From positions 25,637,501 through 25,701,500 of the forward strand of contig CP114481.1 of NCBI GenBank assembly GCA_027186245.1: a stretch of DNA of 64,000 bases, in the 5' to 3' direction. Source of the stretch: Coriaria nepalensis. Its lineage: Eukaryota > Streptophyta > Magnoliopsida > Cucurbitales > Coriariaceae. The notes under the pieces are model-generated. The model was not told the DNA's origin and ran no database searches. It saw only the letters and a list, made by a program, of their open reading frames with translations. A program made the translations under genes and the position numbers. Below, piece by piece: positions 10,519 to 23,100 of this stretch; position 1 is the stretch's first letter; each line of letters starts with the position of its first letter.

Positions 10519-12210
10519 GACTCAATGACAAGACTTTAAGGCTAAACAAATGCATTGTTGCCTTCAATAGATTAACTGCAAGTTATGCACGAAAGTCATG
10601 TTTAAATGCCGAATTTCGTTCGAAGCGATTTAGAATGATTTAATGACTAAAAGAGACGCAATAATATGACTTTAAGGCTAAAAAAATGCATAGTTGCCTT
10701 CAATAGATCAATTACAAGTTATGCATGAAGGTCGTGTGTTAAATGCAAAAATAGAATTGGTTCGAAGTGCTTTCAAACAATTTCATGATATGGAAAGACT
10801 CAATGATATACTTTTTAAGTCTAAAATAATGCATTGTTGTCGTCAATAAATTAATGGCAAGTTATGTAAGAAAATCATGTTTGAAGGGTGAAAATAGAAT
10901 TCATCCGAATTAATTTAGAATGATTTAATGACTGGATGAGACTCAATGACATGACTTTAAGGCTAAACAAATGCATTGTTGCCTTCAATAGATTAGCCGC
11001 AAGTTATGCACGAAAGTCATGTTTAAAGGCCGAATTTCGTTCGAAGCGATTTAGAATGATTTAATGACTAAAAGAGGCGCAATAATATGACTTTAAGGCT
11101 AAAAAAATGCATAGTTGCCTTCAATAGATCAATTACAAGTTATTAATGAATGTCGTGTCTTAAAGGCAAAAATATAATTGGTTCGAAGTGCTTTGAAACA
11201 ATTTAATGTAATAAGAAGACTGAATGATATACTTTCTAAGGCTAAAATAATGCATTATTGTCGTCAATAAATTAATTGCAAGTTATGTAAGAAAATCATG
11301 TTTGAAAGGCGAAAATAGAATTCGTTCAATCTAATTTAGAATGATTTAATGACTGGATGAGACTCAATGACAAGACATTAAGGCTAAACAAATGCATTGT
11401 TGCCTTCAATAGATTAACTGCAAGTTATGCACGAAAGTCATGTTTAAATGCCGAATTTCGTTCGAAGCAATTTAGAATGATTTAATGACTAAAAGAGGCG
11501 CAATAATATGACTTTAAGGCTAAAAAAATGCATAGTTGCCTTCAATAGATCAATTACAAGTTATTAATGAATGTCGTGTCCTAAAGGCAAAAATATAATT
11601 GGTTCGAAGTGCTTTGAAACAATTTAATGTAATAAAAAGACTGAATGATATACTTTTTAAGGCTAAAATAATGCATTATTGTCGTCAATAAATTAATTGC
11701 AAGTTATGTAAGAAAATCATGTTTGAAAGGCGAAAATAGAATTCGTTCAACCTAATATAGAATGATTTAATGACTGGATGAGACTCAATGACAAGACTTT
11801 AAGGCTAAACAAATGCATTGTTGCCTTCAATAGATTAACTGCAAGTTATGCACGAAAGTCATGTTCGAAGGCCGAATTTCGTTCGAAGCGATTTAGAATG
11901 ATTTAATGACTAAAAGAGACGCAATAATATGACTTTAAGGCTAAAAAAATGCATAGTTGCCTTCAATAGATAAATTACAAGTTATGCATGAAGGTCGTGT
12001 CTTAAATGCAAAAATAGAATTGGTTCGAAGTGATTTCAAACAATTTAATGATATGAAAAGACTCAATGATATACTTTTTAAGTCTAAAATAATGCATTGT
12101 TGTTGTCAATAAAATAATTGCAAGTTATGTAAGAAAATCATGTTTGAAGGGTGAAAATAGAATTCGTTCAACTTAATTTAGAATGATTTAATGACTGGAT
12201 GAGACTCAAT
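10519..12210 (+). repeat. Satellite units dominated by the B3-C3 subfamily
   Basis: The first unit (to about 10950) repeats the 'gtgttaaatgc' B monomer. It ends in a C monomer joining 'gaattcatccgaatt' to a 'gactggatgagactc' tail, a C recombinant. Then come B3-C3 units with 'ttaatgaatgtcg', 'aatgtaata', 'gcattattgtcg' and 'gaaaggcg', and A monomers preceded by 'gacaagacattaagg'. The stretch from about 10.9 kb recurs 49690 bp downstream; 'gtcctaaaggc' at 11580 matches 61270, and 'tgttgttgtcaataaaataa' near 12100 matches 61790. Nothing but satellite is present. Confidence 0.85.
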
Positions 12211-14730
12211 GACAAGACTTTAAGGCTAAACAAATGCATTGTTGCCTTCAATAGATTAACTGCAAGTTATGCACGAAAGTCATGTTTAAATGCTGAATTT
12301 CGTTCGAAGCAATTTAGAATGACTTAATGACTAAAAGAGGCGCAATAATATGACTTTAAGGCTAAAAAAATGCATAGTTGGCTTCAATAGATCAATTACA
12401 AGTTATGCATGAAAGTCGTGTCTTAAATGCAAAAATAGAATTGGTTCGAAGTGCTTTCAAACAATTTAATGATATGAAAAGACTCAATGATATACTTTTT
12501 AATTTTAAAACAATGCATTGTCGTCGTCAATAAATTAATTGCATGTTATGTAAGAAAATCATGTTTGAAGGTCGAAAATAAAATTCATTCGAATTAATTT
12601 AGTATGATTTATTGACTAGAAGAGCCTCAGTGACATGACTTTAAGGCTAAACAAATGCATTGTTGCCTTCAATAGATTAACTGCGAGTTATGCACGAAAG
12701 TCATGTTTAAAGGCCGAATTTCTTTCGAAGAAATTTAGAATGATTTAATGACTAAAAGAGGTGCAATAATATGACATTAGGGCTAAAAAAATGCATAGTT
12801 GCCTTCAATAGATCAATCACAAGTTATTAATGAAAGTCGTGTCTTAAAGGCAAAAATATAATTGGTTCGAAGTGCTTTGAAACAATTTAATGAAATGAAA
12901 AGACTGAATGATATACTTTTTAACGCTAAAATAATGCATTGTTGTCGTCAATAAATTAATTGCATGTTATGTAAGAAAATCATGTTTGAAGGTCGAAAAT
13001 AAAATTCATTCGAATTAATTTAGTATGATTTATTGACTAGAAGAGACTCAGTGACATGACTTTAAGGCTAAACAAATGCATTGTTGCCTTCAATAGATCA
13101 ACTGCAAGTTATGCACGAAAGTCATGTTTAAAGGCCGAATTTCGTTCGAAGTAATTTAGAATGATTTAACGACTAAAAGAGGCGCAATAATATGACTTTA
13201 AGGCTAAAAAAGTGCATAGTTGCCTTCAATAGATCAATTACAAGTTATGCATGAAGGTCGTGTTTTAAATGCAAAAATAGAATTGGTTCGAAGTGCTTTC
13301 AAACAATTTAATGATATGAAAAGACTCAATGATATACTTTTTAAGTCTATAATAATGCATTGTTGTCGTCAATAAATTAATTGCAAGTTATGTAAGAAAA
13401 TCATGTTTGAAGGGTGAAAATAGAATTCATCCGAATTAATTTAGTATGATTTATTGACTAGAAGAGACTCAGTGACATGACTTTAAGGCTAAACAAATGC
13501 ATTGTTGCCTTCAATAGATCAACTGCAAGTTATGCACGAAAGTCATGTTTAAAGGGCGAATTTCTTTCGAAGTAATTTAGAATGATTTAATGACTAAAAG
13601 AGGCGCAATAATATGACTTTAAAGCTAAAAAAATGCATAGTTGCCTTCAATAGATCAATTACAATTTATGCATGAAGGTCGTGTCTTAAATGCAAAAATA
13701 GAATTGGTTCGAAGTGCTTTCAAACAATTTAATGATATGAAAAGACTCAATGATATACTTTTTAAGTCTAAAATAATGCATTGTTGTCGTCAATAAATTA
13801 ATTGCAAGTTATGTAAGAAAATCATGTTTGAAGGGTGAAAATAGAATTCATCCGAATTCTTTTAGTATGATTTATTGACCAGAAGAGACTCAGTGATATG
13901 ACTTTAAGGCTAAACAAATGCATTGTTGCCTTCAATAGATCAACTGCAGGTTATGCACGAAAGTCATGTTTAAAGGGCGAATTTCTTTCGAAGTAATTTA
14001 GAATGATTTAATGACTAAAAGAGGCGCAATAATATGACTTTATGGCTAAAAAAATGCATAGTTGCCTTCAATAGATCAATTACAAGTTATTAATGAAAGT
14101 CGTGTCTTAAATGCAAAAATATAATTGGTTCGAAGTGCTTTGAAACAATTTAATGAAATGAAAAGACTCAATGATATACTTTTTAAGTCTAAAATAATGC
14201 ATTGTTGTCGTCAATAAATTAATTGCAAGTTATGTAAGAAAATCATGTTTGAAGGGTGAAAATAGAATTCATCCGAATTCTTTTAGTATGATTTATTGAC
14301 CAGAAGAGACTCAGTGACATGACTTTAAGGCTAAACAAATGCATTGTTGCCTTCAATAGATCAACTGCAGGTTATGCACGAAAGTCATGTTTAAAGGGCG
14401 AATTTCTTTCGAAGTAATTTAGAATGATTTAATGACTAAAAGAGACGCAATAATATGACTTTAAGGCTAAAAAAATGCATAGTTGCCTTCAATAGATCAA
14501 TTACAAGTTATGCATGAAGGTCGTCTCTTAAATGCAAAAATAGAATTGGTTCGAAGTGCTTTCAAACAATTTAATGATATGAAAAGACTCAATGATATAC
14601 TTTTTAAGTCTAAAATAATGGATTGTTGTTGTCAATAAAATAATTGCAAGTTATGTAAGAAAATCATGTTTGAAGGGTGAAAATAGAATTCGTTCAACTT
14701 AATTTAGAATGATTTGATGACTGGATGAGA
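12211..14730 (+). repeat. Satellite block reused at 21.6-23.1 kb and 61.9-63.6 kb
   Basis: The block contains the rare C monomer (about 12501), B with 'tgacattagggc' (12773), B with 'gactttaaagc' (about 13616) and C ending 'ccgaattcttttagtatg' (about 13852). The 12.6-14.0 kb part reappears 9125 bp downstream: 'attagggc' at 12776 matches 21901, and the unusual 'cagtgatatgac' at 13891 matches 23016. The 12.2-13.9 kb part reappears 49690 bp downstream. Units around 13.9-14.7 kb carry a B2 head with a B1-like tail ('actcaatg'), another exchange product. Confidence 0.86.
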
Positions 14731-16880
14731 CTCAATGACAAGACTTTAAGGCTAAACAAATGCATTGTTGCCTTCAATAGATTAACTGCAAGTTATGCAC
14801 GAAAGTCATGTTTAAATGCTGAATTTCGTTCGAAGCAATTTAGAATGACTTAATGACTAAAAGAGGCGCAATAATATGACTTTAAGGCTAAAAAAATGCA
14901 TAGTTGGCTTCAATAGATCAATTACAAGTTATGCATGAAAGTCGTGTCTTAAATGCAAAAATAGAATTGGTTCGAAGTGCTTTCAAACAATTTAATGATA
15001 TGAAAAGACTCAATGATATACTTTTTAATTTTAAAACAATGCATTGTCGTCGTCAATAAATTAATTGCATGTTATGTAAGAAAATCATGTTTGAAGGTCG
15101 AAAATAAAATTCATTCGAATTAATTTAGTATGATTTATTGACTAGAAGAGCCTCAGTGACATGACTTTAAGGCTAAACAAATGCATTGTTGCCTTCAATA
15201 GATTAACTGCGAGTTATGCACGAAAGTCATGTTTAAAGGCCGAATTTCTTTCGAAGAAATTTAGAATGATTTAATGACTAAAAGAGACGCAATAATATGA
15301 CTTTAAGGCTAAAAAAATGCATAGTTGCCATCAATAGATCAATTACAAGTTATGCATGAAGGTCGTGTCTTAAATGCAAAAATAGAATTGGTTCGAAGTG
15401 CTTTCAAACAATTTAATGATATGAAAAGACTCAATGATATACTTTTTAAGTCTAAAATAATGCATTGTTGTCGTCAATAAATTAATTGCAAGTTATGTAA
15501 GAAAATCATGTTTGAAGGGTGAAAATAGAATTCGTTCAACTTAATTTAGAATGATTTAATGACTGGATGAGACTCAATGACAAGACTTTAAGGCTAAACA
15601 AATGCATTGTTGCCTTCAATAGATTAACTGCAAGTTATGCACGAAAGTCATGTTTAAAGGCCGAATTTCGTTCGAAGCGATTTAGAATGATTTAATGACT
15701 AAAAGAGACGCAATAATATGACTTTAAGGCTAAAAAAATGCATAGTTGCCTTCAATAGATCAATTACAAGTTATGCATGAAGGTCGTGTCTTAAATGCAA
15801 AAATAGAATTGGTTCGAAGTGCTTTCAAACAATTTAATGATATGAAAAGACTCAATGATATACTTTTTAAGTCTAAAATAATGCATTGTTGTCGTCAATA
15901 AATTAATTGCAAGTTATGTAAGAAAATCATGTTTGAAGGGTGAAAATATAATTCGTTCAACTTAATTTAGCATGATTTAATGACTGGATGAGACTCAATG
16001 ACAAGACTTTAAGGCTAAACAAATGCATTGTTGCCTTCAATAGATTAACTGCAAGTTATGCACGAAAGTCATGTTGAAAGGCCGAATTTCGTTCGAAGCG
16101 ATTTAGAATGATTTAATGACTAAAAGAGACGCAATAATGTGAATTTTAGGCTAAAAAAATGCATAGTTGCCTTCAATAGATCAATTACAAGTTATGCATG
16201 AAGGTCGTGTCTTAAATGCAAAAATAGAATTGGTTCGAAGTGCTTTCAAACAATTTAATGATATGAAAAGACTCAATGATATACTTTTTAAGTCTAAAAT
16301 AATGCATTGTTGTCGTCAATAAATTAATTGCAAGTTATGTAAGAAAATCATGTTTGAAGGATGAAAATAGAATTCGTTCAACTTAATTTAGAATGATTTA
16401 ATGACTGGATGAGACTCAATGACAAGACTTTAAGGCTAAACAAATGCATTGTTGCCTTCAATAGATTAACTGCAAGTTATGCACGAAAGTCATGTTTAAA
16501 TGCCGAATTTCGTTCGAAGCGATTTAGAATGATTTAATGACTAAAAGAGACGCAATAATATGACTTTAAGGCTAAAAAAATGCATAGTTGCCTTCAATAG
16601 ATCAATTACAAGTTATGCATGAAGGTCGTGTCTTAAATGCAAAAATAGAATTGGTTCGAAGTGCTTTCAAACAATTTAATGATATGGAAAGACTCAATGA
16701 TATACTTTTTAAGTCTAAAATAATGCATTGTTGTCGTCAATAAATTAATGGCAAGTTATGTAAGAAAATCATGTTTGAAGGGTGAAAATAGAATTCATCC
16801 GAGTTGTTTTAGTATGATTTATTGACCAGAAGAGACTCAGTGACATGACTTTAAGGCTAAACAAATGCATTGTTGCCTTC
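14731..16880 (+). repeat. Mixed trimer units
   Basis: A unit with the rare C monomer (15027) is followed by A with 'ctgcgagtt'. After about 15280 the sequence switches to ordinary A1-B1-C1 units; 'agaggtgc' is replaced by 'agagacgc', and B reads 'ttgccatc'. Variants 'gaaaatataattcg' (about 15944), 'gttgaaagg' and 'aatgtgaattttagg' (about 16135) link it to 38.7-38.9 kb and 39.5-39.7 kb. The end near 16800 has 'ccgagttgttttagtatg', related to the 'ccgaattctttt' form. Only satellite is seen. Confidence 0.85.
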
Positions 16881-19800
16881 AATAGATCAACTGCAGGTTA
16901 TGCACGAAAGTCATGTTTAAAGGGCGAATTTCTTTCGAAGTAATTTAGAATGATTTAATGACTAAAAGAGGCGCAATAATATGACTTTATGGCTAAAAAA
17001 ATGCATAGTTGCCTTCAATAGATCAATTACAAGTTATTAATGAAAGTCGTGTCTTAAATGCAAAAATATAATTGGTTCGAAGTGCTTTGAAACAATTTAA
17101 TGAAATGAAAAGACTGAATGATATACTTTTTAACGCTAAAATAATGCATTGTTGTCGTCAATAAATTAATTGCATGTTATGTAAGAAAATCATGTTTGAA
17201 GGTCGAAAATAAAATTCATTCGAATTAATTTAGTATGATTTATTGACTAGAAGAGCCTCAGTGACATGACTTTAAGGCTAAACAAATGCAGTGTTGCCTT
17301 CAATAGATCAACTGCAAGTTATGCACGAAAGTCATGTTTAAAGGCCGAATTTCGTTCGAAGTAATTTAGAATGATTTAACGACTAAAAGAGGCGCAATAA
17401 TATGACTTTAAGGCTAAAAAAATGCATAGTTGCCTTCAATAGATCAATTACAAGTTATGCATGAAGGTCGTGTTTTAAATGCAAAAATAGAATTGGTTCG
17501 AAGTGCTTTCAAACAATTTAATGATATGAAAAGACTCAATGATATACTTTTTAAGTCTAAAATAATGCATTGTTGTCGTCAATAAATTAATTGCAAGTTA
17601 TGTAAGAAAATCATGTTTGAAGGGTGAAAATAGAATTCGTTCAACTTAATTTAGAATGATTTAATGACTGGATGAGACTCAATGACAAGACTTTAAGGCT
17701 AAACAAATGCATTGTTGCCTTCAATAGATTAGCTGCAAGTTATGCACGAAAGTCATGTTTAAAGGCCGAATTTCGTTCGAAGCGATTTAGAATGATTTAA
17801 TGACTAAAAGAAACGCAATAATATGACTTTAAGGCTAAAAAAATGCATAGTTGCCTTCAATAGATCAATTACAAGTTAGGCATGAAGGTCGCGTCTTAAA
17901 TGCAAAAATAGAATTGGTTCGAAGTGCTTTCAAACAATTTAATGATATGAAAAGACTCAATGATATACTTTTTAAGTCTATAATAATGCATTGTTGTCGT
18001 CAATAAATTAATTGCAAGTTATGTAAGAAAATCATGTTTGAAGTGTGAAAATAGAATTCGTTCAACTTAATTTAGAATGATTTAATGACTGGATGAGACT
18101 CAATGACAAGACTTTAAGGCTAAACAAATGCATTGTTGCCTTCAATAGATTAACTGCAAGTTATGCACGAAAGTCATGTTTAAATGCCGAATTTCGTTCG
18201 AAGCGATTTAGAATGATTTAATGACTAAAAGAGACGCAATAATATGACTTTAAGGCTAAAAAAATGCATAGTTGCCTTCAATAGATCAATTACAAGTTAT
18301 GCATGAAGGTCGTGTCTTAAATGCAAAAAAAGAATTGGTTCGAAGTGCTTTCAAACAATTTAATGATATGAAAAGACTCAATGATATACTTTTTAAGTCT
18401 AAAATAATGCATTGTTGTCGTCAATAAATTAATGGCAAGTTATGTAAGAAAATCATGTTTGAAGGGTGAAAATAGAATTCATCCGAATTAATTTAGTATG
18501 ATTTATTGACTAGAAGAGACTCAGTGACATGACTTTAAGGCTAAACAAATGCATTGTTGCCTTCAATAGATCAACTGCAAGTTATGCACGAAAGTCATGT
18601 TTAAAGGGCGAATTTCTTTCGAAGTAATTTAGAATGATTTAATGACTAAAAGAGGCGCAATAATATGACTTTAAAGCTAAAAAAATGCATAGTTGCCTTC
18701 AATAGATCAATTACAAGTTATTAATGAAAGTCGTGTCTTAAAGGCAAAAATATAATTGGTTCGAAGTGCTTTGAAACAATTTAATGAAATGAAAAGACTG
18801 AATGATATACTTTTTAACGCTAAAATAATGCATTGTTGTCGTCAATAAATTAATTGCATGTTATGTAAGAAAATCATGTTTGAAGGGTGAAAATAGAATT
18901 CGTTTAACTTAATTTAGAATGATTTAATGACTGGATGAGACTCAATGACAAGACTTTAAGGCTAAACAAATGCATTGTTGCCTTCAATAGATTAACTGCA
19001 AGTTATGCACGAAAGTCATGTTTAAATGCCGAATTTCGTTCGAAGCGATTTAGAATGATTTAATGACTAAAAGAGACGCAATAATATGACTTTAAGGCTA
19101 AAAAAATGCATAGTTGCCTTCAATAGATCAATTACAAGTTATGCATGAAGGTCGTGTCTTAAATGCAAAAAAAGAATTGGTTCGAAGTGCTTTCAAACAA
19201 TTTAATGATATGAAAAGACTCAATGATATACTTTTTAAGTCTAAAATAATGCATTGTTGTCGTCAATAAATTAATGGCAAGTTATGTAAGAAAATCATGT
19301 TTGAAGGGTGAAAATAGAATTCGTTCAACTTAATTTAGAATGATTTAATGACTGGATGAGACTTAATGACAAGACTTTAAGGCTAAACAAATGCATTGTT
19401 GCCTTCAATAGATTAACTGCAAGTTATGCACGAAAGTCATGTTTAAAGGCCGAATTTCGTTCGAAGCGATTTAGAATAATTTAATGACTAAAAGAGGCGC
19501 AATAATATGACTTTAAGGCTAAAAAAATGCATAGTTTCCTTCAATAGATCAATCACAAGTTATTAATGAATGTCGTGTCTTAAAGGCAAAAATATAATTG
19601 GTTCGAAGTGCTTTGAAACAATTTAATGAAATGAAAAGACTGAATGATATACTTTTTAACGCTAAAATAATGCATTGTTGTCGTCAATAAATTAATTGCA
19701 TGTTATGTAAGAAAATCATGTTTGAAGGTCGAAAATAGAATTCGTTCAACTTAATTTAGTATGATTTATTGACTAGAAGAGCCTCAGTGACATGACTTTA

Positions 19801-21600
19801 AGGCTAAACAAATGCATTGTTGCCTTCAATAGATCAACTGCAAGTTATGCACGAAAGTCATGTTTAAAGGCCGAATTTCGTTCGAAGCGATTTAGAGTGA
19901 TTTAACGACTAAAAGAGGCGCAATAATATGACTTTAAGGCTAAAAAAATGCATAGTTTCCTTCAATAGATCAATCACAAGTTATTAATGAATGTCGTGTC
20001 TTAAAGGCAAAAATATAATTGGTTCGAAGTGCTTCGAAACAATTTAATGTAATAAAAAGACTGAATGATATACTTTTTAAGGCTAAAATAATGCATTATT
20101 GTCGTCAATAAATTAATTGCAAGTTATGTAAGAAAATCATGTTTGAAAGGCGAAAATAGAATTCGTTCAACCTAATTTAGAATGATTGAATGACTGGATG
20201 AGACTCAATGACAAGACTTTAAGGCTAAACAAATGCATTGTTGCCTTCAATAGATTAACTGCAAGTTATGCACGAAAGTCATGTTTAAAGGCCGAATTTC
20301 GTTCGAAGCGATTTAGAATAATTTAATGACTAAAAGAGACGCAATAATATGACTTTATGGCTAAAAAAATGCATAGTTGCCTTCAATAGATTAATTACAA
20401 GTTATGCATGAAGGTCGTGTCTTAAATGCAAAAATAGAATTGGTTCGAAGTGCTTTCAAACAATTTAATGATATGAAAAGACTCAATGATATACTTTTTA
20501 AGTCTAAAATAATGCATTGTTGTCGTCAATAAATTAATTGCAAGTTATGTAAGAAAATCATGTTTGAAGGGTGAAAATAGAATTCGTTCAACTTAATTTA
20601 GAATGATTTAATGACTGGATGAGACTCAATGACAAGACTTTAAGGCTAAACAAATGCATTGTTGCCTTCAATAGATTAACTGCAAGTTATGCACGAAAGT
20701 CATGTTTAAATGCCGAATTTCGTTCGAAGCAATTTAGAATGATTTAATGACTAAAAGAGGCGCAATAATATGACTTTAAGGCTAAAAAAATGCATAGTTG
20801 GCTTCAATAGATCAATTACAAGTTATGCATGAAAGTCGTGTCTTAAATGCAAAAATAGAATTGGTTCGAAGTGCTTTCAAACAATTTAATGATATGAAAA
20901 GACTCAATGATATACTTTTTAAGTCTAAAATAATGCATTGTTGTCGTCAATAAATTAATTGCAAGTTATGTAAGAAAATCATGTTTGAAGGGTGAAAATA
21001 GAATTCGTTCAACTTAATTTAGAATGATTTAAGACTGGATGAGACTCAATGACATTACTTTAAGGCTAAACAAATGCATTGTTGCCTTCAATAGATCAAT
21101 TACAAGTTATTAATGAAAGTCGTGTCTTAAATGCAAAAATAGAATTGGTTCGAAGTGCTTTGAAACAATTTAATGAAATGAAAAGACTGAATGATATACT
21201 TTTTAACGCTAAAATAATGCATTGTTGTCGTCAATAAATTAATAGCATGTTATGTAAGAAAATCATGTTTGAAGGTCGAAAATAAAATTCATTCGAATTA
21301 ATTTAGTATGATTTATTGACTAGAAGAGACTCAGTGACATGACTTTAAGGCTAAACAAATGCATTGTTGCCTTCAATAGATCAACTGCAAGTTATGCACA
21401 AAAGTCATGTTTAAAGGGCGAATTTCTTTCGAAGAAATTTAGAATGATTTAATGACTAAAAGAGGCGCAATAATATGACTTTAAGGCTAAAAAAATGCAT
21501 AGTTGCCTTCAATAGATCAATCACAAGTTATTAATGAAAGTCGTGTCTTAAAGGCGAAAATATAATTGGTTCGAAGTGCTTTGAAACAATTTAATGAAAT
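16881..21600 (+). repeat. 4.7-kb satellite segment, copy 1
   Basis: Private variants here recur downstream: 'atgcagtgttgcc' (17291 and 23469) and 'gttaggcatgaaggtcgcgtc' (17876 and 24054) at an offset of 6178 bp. Then 'cgatttagagtgattt' (19891 and 25648) and the A-less short unit (21056 and 26813) are offset by 5757 bp. The 421-bp change in offset shows that one trimer unit, around 19.3-19.75 kb, is absent from the downstream copy or was added here. Edges are approximate. Confidence 0.85.
21056..21340 (+). repeat. Short unit of 285 bp lacking one monomer (A/B hybrid + C)
   Basis: This unit starts like A ('ttactttaaggctaaacaaa', 'cattgttgcc'). It then continues directly as B ('caatagatcaattacaagtt' + 'attaatgaaagtcg'), followed by a C2 monomer. 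The next A begins at 21341. Its length of 285 equals B + C (141 + 144), so precisely one 136-bp A equivalent has been lost by an in-register exchange between homologous positions of A and B. It is preceded by a 1-base deletion, 'gatttaagactgg'. Further copies lie at 26813 and 28360. Confidence 0.9.
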
Positions 21601-23100
21601 GAAAAGACTGAATGATATACTTTTTAACGCTAAAATAATGCATTGTTGTCGTCAATAAATTAATTGCATGTTATGTAAGAAAATCATGTTTGAAGGTCGA
21701 AAATAAAATTCATTCGAATTAATTTAGTATGATTTATTGACTAGAAGAGCCTCAGTGACATGACTTTAAGGCTAAACAAATGCATTGTTGCCTTCAATAG
21801 ATTAACTGCGAGTTATGCACGAAAGTCATGTTTAAAGGCCGAATTTCTTTCGAAGAAATTTAGAATGATTTAATGACTAAAAGAGGTGCAATAATATGAC
21901 ATTAGGGCTAAAAAAATGCATAGTTGCCTTCAATAGATCAATCACAAGTTATTAATGAAAGTCGTGTCTTAAAGGCAAAAATATAATTGGTTCGAAGTGC
22001 TTTGAAACAATTTAATGAAATGAAAAGACTGAATGATATACTTTTTAACGCTAAAATAATGCATTGTTGTCGTCAATAAATTAATTGCATGTTATGTAAG
22101 AAAATCATGTTTGAAGGTCGAAAATAAAATTCATTCGAATTAATTTAGTATGATTTATTGACTAGAAGAGACTCAGTGACATGACTTTAAGGCTAAACAA
22201 ATGCATTGTTGCCTTCAATAGATCAACTGCAAGTTATGCACGAAAGTCATGTTTAAAGGCCGAATTTCGTTCGAAGTAATTTAGAATGATTTAACGACTA
22301 AAAGAGGCGCAATAATATGACTTTAAGGCTAAAAAAGTGCATAGTTGCCTTCAATAGATCAATTACAAGTTATGCATGAAGGTCGTGTTTTAAATGCAAA
22401 AATAGAATTGGTTCGAAGTGCTTTCAAACAATTTAATGATATGAAAAGACTCAATGATATACTTTTTAAGTCTATAATAATGCATTGTTGTCGTCAATAA
22501 ATTAATTGCAAGTTATGTAAGAAAATCATGTTTGAAGGGTGAAAATAGAATTCATCCGAATTAATTTAGTATGATTTATTGACTAGAAGAGACTCAGTGA
22601 CATGACTTTAAGGCTAAACAAATGCATTGTTGCCTTCAATAGATCAACTGCAAGTTATGCACGAAAGTCATGTTTAAAGGGCGAATTTCTTTCGAAGTAA
22701 TTTAGAATGATTTAATGACTAAAAGAGGCGCAATAATATGACTTTAAAGCTAAAAAAATGCATAGTTGCCTTCAATAGATCAATTACAATTTATGCATGA
22801 AGGTCGTGTCTTAAATGCAAAAATAGAATTGGTTCGAAGTGCTTTCAAACAATTTAATGATATGAAAAGACTCAATGATATACTTTTTAAGTCTAAAATA
22901 ATGCATTGTTGTCGTCAATAAATTAATTGCAAGTTATGTAAGAAAATCATGTTTGAAGGGTGAAAATAGAATTCATCCGAATTCTTTTAGTATGATTTAT
23001 TGACCAGAAGAGACTCAGTGATATGACTTTAAGGCTAAACAAATGCATTGTTGCCTTCAATAGATCAACTGCAGGTTATGCACGAAAGTCATGTTTAAAG
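21601..23100 (+). repeat. Copy of the 12.6-14.0 kb satellite segment
   Basis: The order of variants ('ctgcgagtt', 'tgacattagggc', 'ctaaaaaagtgcat', 'tctataataatgc', 'gactttaaagc', 'acaatttatgcatg', 'cagtgatatgac') is that of 12.6-14.0 kb, offset by 9125 bp. It sits between the two copies of the 4-5 kb segment. The match switches to the 17.0-kb series between about 22985 and 23160, where B reads 'ttaatgaaag' with 'actgaatg' and 'ttaacgc'. Confidence 0.85.
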